In this document: positions 9,512 through 17,331 of the stretch, in pieces
How positions within the stretch are numbered: the stretch's first letter is position 1
Layout: each line of letters opens with the position of its first letter
Assembly: GCA_014695325.1 (NCBI GenBank)
Contig: JACJNZ010000071.1
Span: 24,115-88,114 of the forward strand
Length of the DNA: 64,000 nucleotides
DNA from: Cyanobacteria bacterium FACHB-502
GTDB taxonomy: Bacteria; Cyanobacteriota; Cyanobacteriia; Elainellales; Elainellaceae
Direction of reading: 5' to 3'
The notes under the pieces: generated by a model
Told to the model about the DNA's origin: nothing
Databases searched by the model: none
The model's input: the letters and a program-made list of their open reading frames with translations, nothing else
Program-made: the position numbers and the translations under genes

Positions 9512-11355
9512 GACGCTTGCGATGGGTTGATCAATTCCAACAGCTTGGTCAGGTTAATTTCCGCATAGCCGATCGCTTCAGGCGGTTGGTCTTTGAGCCA
9601 TCCTAAAATCTGTTGTAGCTGGTCGGATAACTGTTCCACATCCCCCGCGAAGGTACTCACCAGCCGATCGCGAACTCGATAGAGAATGCGGCGAACGTGA
9701 TACAGGGTGATGGAAAAGGTTTCTTCATCTTTTAGCAGCAGATGGGTTTTGAGAATGCCTAAGTGAGAAATCGAGCGGGCTTCGATGACTGTTTCAACGT
9801 CCTGCCACAGCGCATCGACCAACTGATGCAGCACGCATTTCATTACAACGGGTTCGAGAGAGAAGAGGGTGGGTAAAGGGGTAGAGGAGTGAAGGGGAAC
9901 GGTTGCAGGACAATTACTCTCCGGCAGGAGTCGTTTTGTGTCGGTGTTTTTTTCGATCAGGGAGCGTCGCCAGAGGGAGCCGAGGGCGGTGAGCAGGTGC
10001 GATCGTTCTTCGGTGCTCATTAAGAGTTTGAGGTCGGCGATCGCGGTGGGTTTTCCAACGATGGCAAGCCAGAACATCACGTTTCTTTCGGCATCAGACA
10101 ATTTGGAGAGCTGCTGTTCGAGCAGGTTAGATAATACGTCGCCTAGAACGAGCGAAGTCTGCGCCAGAAATTGGGACACTTGCCCATCACAAATGTCTTG
10201 AATCAACGCGCCGATCAGTTTCAGGGCTGCAGGGTTACCACGATAAATGCTGACCAGTTCCGATAAGCCTGCTTCCTGTCCAGCGAAGCCGCGTGTGTTG
10301 AGTAGAGTTTTGGCATCGGCAGGTTGCAAGCCGCGCAGTTTGAGGCTTTGAACGACGGGTTCTCCGGCAAATGCAGCAAGCTCGATCGGCTGTTCGCGGC
10401 TGAGGACAACCAGACAACTTTGATGCTGCTCTGCTGCAAATCGTTGCAATAAGCGGCTATAGCCCCGATATTGAATGGCACAGTAGCCTGACAGTTCGCC
10501 TTCCTGCAACAGCGTTTCCCAGTCATCCAGCACAATTAGAAACCGTCGCTGTCGTAGCTCAGAAAGTAGATGGGAGATTTGCTGATCGATCGTGCTAGTG
10601 ATCGTCAGTTCGGTTGAGTCGGTGACAAACTGCCGGATGTCCTGAACCAGCTCGCCGATCGGGGGTGCATCCCGCAGCGATCGCCACAGAACCCCTTCAA
10701 CGCCAGCTTTTTCGAGCGAGGCATCGCTGAAACTATCTTGAATTAATTTTGCAACCAGACTGGTTTTGCCAATGCCGCCCATGCCAACGATCGCCGCAAC
10801 TCGCACTGTGAAATCGGTCAGCCAGGCGTGCAGCGTTGCCTGTTCAGCCGATCGCCCGTAAAAGCGCGAAACATCGATATAGGCAGCTAGATCTTGCCGC
10901 GGCGCAGATTTAGTCGGTACAGCAGACAGAGTCACTGCGTTCAAGCGATAGCCCGATCGCTCCAAAATAAACGCGATTTGCTGCCAGTTTTTAGGACGCT
11001 GCTCGGTCAGCACTTCCAAATAGTCATAAAGTCCATCCCGGGACAGGCTGACTCGTAACCCGGTGACATCTCGATTCAGGCGCAGCGCAATTTCAGTCGG
11101 GCTATGACCACAGAGCAATCCGCGCAGGCAGTCTTTCTCTAGCTCGGTGAGTGCGCTGTTTTGCTTGCCGTTACAAGCCCGTTTTACAACAGTCAGATCC
11201 GCATAGAGCCGAGGTAAATCCCACTGTTGCGCTGCTTCTGCATAGATGTCGTCGGGCATGGTCGAAACACAGGGAAGTGAATTTATTTTTGCAGCATTCA
11301 TCGGGATTTCAGGAGCGTTCAGGGGTGCATTGTCATAAATAAAAACGAATTGCAT
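9508..11355 (-). CDS. NB-ARC (STAND) NTPase with N-terminal helix-turn-helix-like domain
   Basis: About 615 residues. An N-terminal region (about 65-130) contains a helix-turn-helix-like stretch (LTELEKDCLRGLLCGHSP) of the kind that precedes NB-ARC domains in cyanobacteria. The NB-ARC part has a Walker A (VGMGGIGKTSLVAKL, about 190), a Walker B (RRFLIVLDDWETLL), a sensor-like strand (CLVVLSREQP) and a GLPL-like motif (YRGNPAALKL). There is no C-terminal WD40 or LRR array; the last 200 residues are helical. I use the ATG at 11355; an in-frame ATG at 11301 is an alternative, and neither has a strong ribosome-binding site. First gene of the cluster ending in CHAT. STAND NTPases act as ligand-triggered switches; the trigger is not visible. 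Confidence 0.9.
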   Translation of the reverse strand: MQFVFIYDNAPLNAPEIPMNAAKINSLPCVSTMPDDIYAEAAQQWDLPRLYADLTVVKRACNGKQNSALTELEKDCLRGLLCGHSPTEIALRLNRDVTGLRVSLSRDGLYDYLEVLTEQRPKNWQQIAFILERSGYRLNAVTLSAVPTKSAPRQDLAAYIDVSRFYGRSAEQATLHAWLTDFTVRVAAIVGMGGIGKTSLVAKLIQDSFSDASLEKAGVEGVLWRSLRDAPPIGELVQDIRQFVTDSTELTITSTIDQQISHLLSELRQRRFLIVLDDWETLLQEGELSGYCAIQYRGYSRLLQRFAAEQHQSCLVVLSREQPIELAAFAGEPVVQSLKLRGLQPADAKTLLNTRGFAGQEAGLSELVSIYRGNPAALKLIGALIQDICDGQVSQFLAQTSLVLGDVLSNLLEQQLSKLSDAERNVMFWLAIVGKPTAIADLKLLMSTEERSHLLTALGSLWRRSLIEKNTDTKRLLPESNCPATVPLHSSTPLPTLFSLEPVVMKCVLHQLVDALWQDVETVIEARSISHLGILKTHLLLKDEETFSITLYHVRRILYRVRDRLVSTFAGDVEQLSDQLQQILGWLKDQPPEAIGYAEINLTKLLELINPSQAS

Positions 11356-11560
11356 CAAAACCAAGCGAATCAAACGAAAAGATTCAGCTCACGTTCGCGT
11401 AATGGGCAACGTTCAACTTGATTGATTTGTAGTGTAGAAGCTTCGATCGCCCAATGTCACCTAACAGGACTGATAACTCATTCCTAATGGCCGTTAGGAG
11501 ATTTCCAACCCAAGGGTTTCTATGTTGAATACATGGTCCACTTGTCCTGGAGGCATCACC

Positions 11561-11776
11561 ATGTTAGGTTCCCTTTCGACCAAGCTGTTCAGCCTCACCG
11601 TTCTTATCCTGCTTGGCAGCACGCTCATCGGCAACAGCAAAGCTGCACTTAGGTTAGAACCTTCCGTTTCTCCTCAAGTCACACAGCCCACTGTTCTGCC
11701 TTCTGCCACTCCTGAGCTGAGCGATCATCATAACTCCTGCAATGCCTATCCCTATCAACAGTGCCTTACTCCATGA
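11561..11776 (+). CDS. Small secreted protein, unknown function
   Basis: 71 residues. The ATG at 11561 has a perfect GGAGG seven bases upstream, which decides the start over the in-frame ATG at 11522. The N-terminus is a signal peptide (LFSLTVLILLGSTLIGNSKA) and the mature part is about 43 residues, Pro/Ser/Thr-rich, ending with two cysteines (NSCNAYPYQQCLTP) that could form one disulphide. It is divergent from the NB-ARC operon, about 205 bp away. I do not recognise a family. Confidence 0.65.
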   Translation: MLGSLSTKLFSLTVLILLGSTLIGNSKAALRLEPSVSPQVTQPTVLPSATPELSDHHNSCNAYPYQQCLTP

Positions 11777-11906
11777 GGCGATCGGATTTGTCTCCTGCTT
11801 AATTCTTCTAAAGGGTGTTTGAGCAGCCTTGCTTGCGACGCGAAGCGCCTCCCTAATTCCCACGTTAAGACCGATTCTTCCCAGCCCCCGGAACGTCCCT
11901 CATCTT

Positions 11907-12404
11907 ATGGTTTCTGCTCATCAGGCTTGGTCTGAATCTTTTCAGACATTTGTTCAGCGTGTTCGATCGCTCGAAATCAGCTCGCTAGTTTATCAACTCA
12001 ATCATTCCCCAATAAGTGCGAATTGGACGGAGAAAGAGATGAGGAAGACGATCGCCCAATATTTTGCTTTTCTATATTTGGTTGATCACTATCCAAATCT
12101 CGCCTTAGTGCCTACTCAGAATATTGATCACGTTTGGCAGTGCCATATTCTCGATACTGAAAAATACGCGATAGACTGTCAAATTCTTTTTAACCGTTTT
12201 ATTCATCGTTTCTCTTTTTTAGAGTTCAGCCATGAAGACGATCGCAATCAGTTTTCACAGGGCAAGCGGCAGAATAACCTTGCAGCTTCCGTCCTGACTC
12301 AGGTACTCTTTCGCAAGCATTTTGGCTGCACGATGCAGCAATCCTCTACAGTATCCGTCGAGGATCAATTATCTAGCTCTGCCTGGATCGGCATACCGCA
12401 CTAA
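11907..12404 (+). CDS. Glycine-rich-domain-protein-like (GRDP/DUF1399-type) protein
   Basis: About 165 residues from the ATG at 11907; the open frame extends upstream only to a TTG. The core motif is typical of the family related to plant glycine-rich domain proteins: a helical start, then LVPTQNIDHVWQCHILDT and KYAIDCQILFNRFIHRF. The function of this family in bacteria is unknown. There is no signal peptide or membrane segment. It lies downstream of the small secreted protein and convergent with the next gene. Confidence 0.75.
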   Translation: MVSAHQAWSESFQTFVQRVRSLEISSLVYQLNHSPISANWTEKEMRKTIAQYFAFLYLVDHYPNLALVPTQNIDHVWQCHILDTEKYAIDCQILFNRFIHRFSFLEFSHEDDRNQFSQGKRQNNLAASVLTQVLFRKHFGCTMQQSSTVSVEDQLSSSAWIGIPH

Positions 12405-12439
12405 ACTGGCTCCGGTGCAGGGTTCAAATTTCAGCCCAA

Positions 12440-13018
12440 TTAATTTTCATCATGCCAAAGCCGCTCTAGCTGATATCGCCATGCGCCTAAAACCTGGCTC
12501 CGCGCTGCACCGCCCAAATCAATATCGCCCATGACTCCTTCTTCGTAAAGGTGATCGAGGGTTTGCATCGTGGCTTCGAGGGACTGTCCCTGCTGTTTTG
12601 CCGCCCGAATAATCTGCCGAATCTGCGCCTCTGCCAATCGACTAAAACTTTCAGAAAGTCCCTGCTGCTGGAGCGCAATTAGCCGAGACACCGCCGATCG
12701 AAAATCAGAGCGGGTCAATCCCTCGCAGCTATGCTGAAACACACCCCACAGCAACTCTTGAAACAGGGCATAGCGGGTTTCCTGCGTTTCATCAAAATTC
12801 GCTTCCATCAACTGAGGCAAAAAAGGAGCTGCTTCTTGAGCCGGGGCGATCGTCACCAGCAGCCGCAGCCAAGACTGATCCTCAGACAACAGTACCAGCA
12901 GCCGCATCTCATTCGTTTCCACCTGCCACGTCTCCACCGAAGTCTGCTGCACCCCCTCGCCAAACAAATTCGTCAGCTCATCCCCAATCTCTTGTGGCGT
13001 CATAACCAACCTCACCAT
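12440..13018 (-). CDS. Conserved hypothetical protein, possible YbjN/CesT-like fold
   Basis: 192 residues. The N-terminal 100 residues alternate strands and helices (TWQVETNEMRLLVLLSED, SWLRLLVTIAPAQEA), which suggests the YbjN/type III chaperone-like fold. The C-terminal part is helical and Gln-rich. The ATG at 13018 is preceded by GGGAG at good spacing. It is convergent with the GRDP-like gene and divergent from the pentapeptide-repeat gene. No catalytic motif is seen; the fold is inferred from pattern only. Confidence 0.7.
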   Translation of the reverse strand: MVRLVMTPQEIGDELTNLFGEGVQQTSVETWQVETNEMRLLVLLSEDQSWLRLLVTIAPAQEAAPFLPQLMEANFDETQETRYALFQELLWGVFQHSCEGLTRSDFRSAVSRLIALQQQGLSESFSRLAEAQIRQIIRAAKQQGQSLEATMQTLDHLYEEGVMGDIDLGGAARSQVLGAWRYQLERLWHDEN

Positions 13019-13196
13019 TGCACTACTCCCATCCTAATCCCCCACCCCCATCTCCCCATCTCCCCATCGCCCTACTCGTTCCCCCTATGTAACAACAAGC
13101 TGCGATTCCCTAAGACTCTTATCCAACTCCCCCAGAAACCGATCGCCGCGTGATACCCCAGAAAGAGGACGACGCAAGGTAGGACGATTTTCATTG

Positions 13197-14216
13197 ATGG
13201 ATGTTTTAGAATTTGCTGCCCAATACGCTGCTGGAGAGCGTAACTTTGCGGGCATTAATTTAGCCGGGGCGAATCTAGGCGGAATGGATCTGAGCGGAGC
13301 AAACCTGACCCAGGCAGTCCTGTCTTCGACCCAGTTCGATCGCGCGAATCTGGCTCAGGTCAATCTGAGTGGGGCGTATTTGTATGGCGCAACGGTGCAG
13401 TATGCCCGCTTAACCAGTGCAAATTTAGTCGGCGCAGATTTCACTAAGGCAAACTTGAGTGGCGCAAATCTAGCGAAAGCAAATCTCACCCGAGCCCGAT
13501 TTAGCGGCGCAATTTTGAAGGGTGTGAATCTGCGGCAGGCAAACCTGAGCGGGGTTAACTTTTGTGGCGCAAACTTGAGTGGGATTAATTTGCGATCGGC
13601 AAACCTGACCGAGGCCAATTTGCAGTGGGCAAACTTGAGCGGGGCAAGGCTGAGCGGCGCAATTCTCACCAATGCCAAGCTCGACAACGTGCGACTGAGC
13701 CAGGCATATCTTAACGGTGTTGATTTGCACGGAGTTGATTTAGATGGCGTAGACCTGAGCAATTCCAAGCTGAACGGCACGAATTTAAGCGGCGCAAATT
13801 TAACGGTGGCGAATCTCGACGATGTGTGTCTGCGTTGGGCAAACCTGAGCGGGGCAAATCTTCATGCAGCATCGCTAAACGGCGCAGCACTGGATCACGC
13901 AAATCTAGAATCTGCCAATCTGAACCAGTGCGACCTGATGGAGGCAACGCTGCACCATGCCAATTTGAACCGGGCAAACCTGAACGGCGCGAAGCTATAC
14001 GGTGCAAATTTGAGCAGTGTAAATCTCACGAATGCTTCTCTTTGGGCAGCAAAGCTCGATCGTGCCGTTTTGCAGGATGCGAATTTATCGGGTGCGAATT
14101 TGCAGGGGGCAAGTCTTCGACAAACGGATTTGAGCCGAATTCGCTGTAGTTTGCAAACCCAGTTTCCAGAGATGAATTTGCCTCCTTGTGACGATCGTTC
14201 ACTAAGCTATGCCTGA
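13197..14216 (+). CDS. Pentapeptide-repeat protein
   Basis: 339 residues starting at the ATG at 13197 (a TTG directly precedes it). Almost the whole protein from about residue 20 to 315 consists of A(N/D)LXX pentapeptides (for example ANLSGANLAKANLTRA), which fold as a right-handed quadrilateral beta-helix. A short non-repeat tail follows. No signal peptide or membrane segment is visible, so a soluble cytoplasmic location is likely. Such proteins are abundant in cyanobacteria and mostly without known function; some elsewhere mimic DNA and bind gyrase, but nothing here points to that. Confidence 0.93.
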   Translation: MDVLEFAAQYAAGERNFAGINLAGANLGGMDLSGANLTQAVLSSTQFDRANLAQVNLSGAYLYGATVQYARLTSANLVGADFTKANLSGANLAKANLTRARFSGAILKGVNLRQANLSGVNFCGANLSGINLRSANLTEANLQWANLSGARLSGAILTNAKLDNVRLSQAYLNGVDLHGVDLDGVDLSNSKLNGTNLSGANLTVANLDDVCLRWANLSGANLHAASLNGAALDHANLESANLNQCDLMEATLHHANLNRANLNGAKLYGANLSSVNLTNASLWAAKLDRAVLQDANLSGANLQGASLRQTDLSRIRCSLQTQFPEMNLPPCDDRSLSYA

Positions 14217-14329
14217 TCAATATTTGCTTTTGCACGCTAAAAATTTTCATAATTCGATCCGCGATCGAATCGAACAGTTATAGGATCAATCAGGTGAATG
14301 TACCAATCTTCTCTGATTAATCTGCAATA

Positions 14330-16942
14330 ATGTCTCACTCTGCAATTGAATCGGTCGCCTTTGATACCAATAACGGACGCAAATCGTTTGTTCTGCCGGG
14401 TGCGAAGCCTCACTACAACCCCGATCGTCCCGGTCAGGTCGAGCATATTGCGCTGGATCTGGTGCTGAATATCCCAGAACAAAGCTACAGCGGAACGTGC
14501 AGCATTCGGATTTGTCCGGTGCGCGACGGGGTCGATCGGCTCACGCTAGATGCAGTCAATTTGCAGATTGATTCGGTGCAGGTCGAGGACGTAGAGCAGC
14601 CGTTTGACTATGACGGTGAACGGCTTCAGGTTCGGCTCAAGCAACCCACCGAAGCGGGTCAACCGATTATGCTGGTGATTGCCTATCGGGTTGAGAAGCC
14701 CCAGCGCGGACTGTACTTTATTGCACCCACCACCGACTATCCCCAGAAATCCGTCGAGGTCTGGACACAGGGCGAAGATGAAGACTCGCGCTTCTGGTTT
14801 CCCTGCTTCGACTATCCGGGACAGTTGGCAACTTCTGAAATTCGGGTGCGAGTGCCGCGCCAGTATCTTGCCCTGTCTAACGGCGAACTGATCGACACGC
14901 AGACCGCAGGCGACGACAAAATTTATCACTGGTATCAAAAGCAGGTGCATCCTAGCTATCTGATGACGCTGGCAGTTGGCGACTTTGCCGAACTTCAGGA
15001 CGAGTGGAACGGCAAGCCCGTTACCTACTACGTGGAAAAGGGACGCGAAGCCGATGGCCGTCGCACGATGGGCAAAACGCCGCAGATGATTCAGTTCTTT
15101 AGCGAGACCTTTGGCTACGACTATCCGTTTCCCAAATATGCTCAGGTCTGCGTGGAAGACTTCATCTTCGGCGGCATGGAAAATACCTCCACAACACTCC
15201 TGACCGATCGCTGCCTTCTGGATGAACGGGCTGCCCTCGATAACCGCAGTTCTGAATCGCTGGTGGCACACGAACTGGCGCATCAGTGGTTTGGCGATTT
15301 AGTCGTGATCAAGCACTGGTCGCACGCCTGGATCAAAGAAGGCATGGCAACCTACTCCGAGGTGCTGTGGACGACTCACGAATACGGCGCAGACGAAGCC
15401 GCCTATTACCGTCTGGAAACCGCCCGCAGCTATTTCAGCGAAGATGCCACCCGCTATCGCCGTCCGATCGTCACCCATATTTACCGGGAAGCGATCGAAC
15501 TCTACGATCGGCATCTCTACGAAAAGGGAGCCTGCGTCTATCACATGATTCGGGCAGAGCTGGGCGACGAACTATTCTTCCGGGCGATTCATACGTTTGT
15601 GAATGACAACGCTCATCGCACCGTGGAAACGATCGATCTGCTGCGGGCGATCGACCAAGCCACCGGACGCAACTTGCAGCCCCTCTTTGATCAATACGTC
15701 TTCCGGGGCGGACATCCTGATTACAAGATCGCCTATGGGTGGGACGGCGACAGCAATCTTGCTAAGCTCACCGTCACGCAAACCCAGGCACAGGAAGGCA
15801 ACGGACTCGACAGCGGCTTGTTTGACCTGCGCGTGACGATCGGCTTTGGCTACATCGATGAATCCAGCTCTGAGCAATCAGCATCCATCAAACCCTTTAC
15901 GGTTCGCATTCATGAGCGCGAGCAAACCTTCTATTTTCCCCTGGCAGAAAAGCCGCAGTTTGTCAGCTTCGATCTAGGCAACCATCTGCTGAAAACGGTG
16001 ACGCTGGAATATCCGATCGCCGAACTCAAGGCGCAGTTGCAGCACGATCCCGATCCGGTTTCTCGCATCTATGCGGCAGAGGCTCTGGCGAAAAAAGGCG
16101 GTCTGGAAGCGGTAAAAGCGCTGGCTCAAGCGATGCAGTCTGATTCTTTCTGGGGAGTCCGGGCGGAAGCCGCCGATCAGCTTGCATCGGTCAAGCTCGA
16201 TCAGGCATTTGAGGAACTGGTCAAAGGACTGGAAGACCCAGAAGCAAGAGTCCGGCGATCGGTGGTAAACGCGCTGGCGCAAATGAAGACGATCGGCAGC
16301 TACCGAGCACTGAAGAAACTGGCAGAAGCAGGCGATCCCAGCTATTACGTCGAGGCGGCTGCATTGTCTGCTTTGGGAACTGTCGCCGCTGGAAAACTGG
16401 AGGGTAAATCGAAAGAGGAAAAGGCGCTGAAGCTTTATCGATCGGTTTTACAGGAGCGAGCAGGCTGGAACGAAACGGTACGCAGCGGCGCAATCCTTGG
16501 ACTGAGCAAACTCAAAACTTCAGAAGCTGCCCTCGATCTGATTCTGGAATACACCGCAGCAGGCATACCCCAGGCACTCCGTCTGGCGGCAATCCGGGCA
16601 CTCGGCGCAATCTCCACTGGACAAAATAACGTCAACCTGGAGCGCATTCTCAATCGTCTGGACGAACTTTCCCGCGAATCGTTCTTCCTGACGCAGGTTT
16701 CCACCAGCATTGCATTAGGACAAATGGAAACCGTAAAGGCAATCGGCATCCTCAGCGCACTGGCAGACCAAACCCCTGATGGCAGAGTCCGCCGTCTGGC
16801 AGAAGAGGCGATCGAGCGCGTCCAAAAAGCCGTGAAGCAAGATCAGGCAGTCCAGAAACTCCAGGAGGAACTGGATCAGCTCAAGAAAGATAATCAGGAA
16901 CTCAAGAGCCGCTTGGAGACGCTGGAAGCAAAGGCAAAATAA
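14330..16942 (+). CDS. pepN: M1-family aminopeptidase with HEAT repeats
   Basis: 870 residues. It is a zinc aminopeptidase that removes N-terminal residues from peptides. The substrate-binding GGMEN motif is near residue 281 (FGGMENTS), the zinc motif HELAHQ near 313 with the downstream Glu in KEGMATYSE. After the catalytic domains, residues about 560-830 form HEAT-type repeats (AAEALAKKGGLEAVKALAQA) and the last 40 residues are a coiled coil (LQEELDQLKKDNQELKSRLE). There is no signal peptide, so a cytoplasmic site is expected. The gene is alone on the plus strand. The symbol reflects family, not proven equivalence to the E. coli enzyme. Confidence 0.92.
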   Translation: MSHSAIESVAFDTNNGRKSFVLPGAKPHYNPDRPGQVEHIALDLVLNIPEQSYSGTCSIRICPVRDGVDRLTLDAVNLQIDSVQVEDVEQPFDYDGERLQVRLKQPTEAGQPIMLVIAYRVEKPQRGLYFIAPTTDYPQKSVEVWTQGEDEDSRFWFPCFDYPGQLATSEIRVRVPRQYLALSNGELIDTQTAGDDKIYHWYQKQVHPSYLMTLAVGDFAELQDEWNGKPVTYYVEKGREADGRRTMGKTPQMIQFFSETFGYDYPFPKYAQVCVEDFIFGGMENTSTTLLTDRCLLDERAALDNRSSESLVAHELAHQWFGDLVVIKHWSHAWIKEGMATYSEVLWTTHEYGADEAAYYRLETARSYFSEDATRYRRPIVTHIYREAIELYDRHLYEKGACVYHMIRAELGDELFFRAIHTFVNDNAHRTVETIDLLRAIDQATGRNLQPLFDQYVFRGGHPDYKIAYGWDGDSNLAKLTVTQTQAQEGNGLDSGLFDLRVTIGFGYIDESSSEQSASIKPFTVRIHEREQTFYFPLAEKPQFVSFDLGNHLLKTVTLEYPIAELKAQLQHDPDPVSRIYAAEALAKKGGLEAVKALAQAMQSDSFWGVRAEAADQLASVKLDQAFEELVKGLEDPEARVRRSVVNALAQMKTIGSYRALKKLAEAGDPSYYVEAAALSALGTVAAGKLEGKSKEEKALKLYRSVLQERAGWNETVRSGAILGLSKLKTSEAALDLILEYTAAGIPQALRLAAIRALGAISTGQNNVNLERILNRLDELSRESFFLTQVSTSIALGQMETVKAIGILSALADQTPDGRVRRLAEEAIERVQKAVKQDQAVQKLQEELDQLKKDNQELKSRLETLEAKAK

Positions 16943-17331
16943 ACGCAAACCCTCGATCGCCACTGTCCTTCCTCAGCGCAAAGCCCAAAACAGGATACTG
17001 CGCGGATTGTCAGATCGGAGAAACCACCGAAACAGGCGATCGATTAGTCAAAGTACCATACACCCAAAGTACACTACACCTTTGACCCTGAAGCCCAAAC
17101 TCTAACAGAAACGCTGCTCAATCCTTAGACCAAGCAGCCCGTCGATCGCACCCGATCGTCTTCTTCCGCGTCGCGCCATGAGGGAAATTCATGCGTCGAT
17201 CGATTTCTTAAGCATTCTTGTGAGGTGGATGTCCCCGTCCGTTCAGTGCAACATCTCTATTTCCCAAGCAGAATTTCCCAAGCGGAGGAAGATGCTCACC
17301 CCACAAAAACCAAACTATTAAATTTCAGTTT
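16943..17331. other. 389-bp intergenic region without a gene
   Basis: Convergent gap between the M1 aminopeptidase and the ABC transporter. All frames are broken by stops, and I see no clear terminator or repeat. It may contain decayed coding DNA, but I cannot show this. Confidence 0.5.

Noticed and set aside
13355..14149. Long antisense and alternate frames in the pentapeptide gene
   Set aside because: The regular repeat composition keeps other frames open; only the plus-strand frame gives A(N/D)LXX repeats.
14546..15283. 245-codon antisense frame in the M1 aminopeptidase gene
   Set aside because: The opposite strand has the full set of M1 motifs; no ribosome-binding site or domain is seen here.
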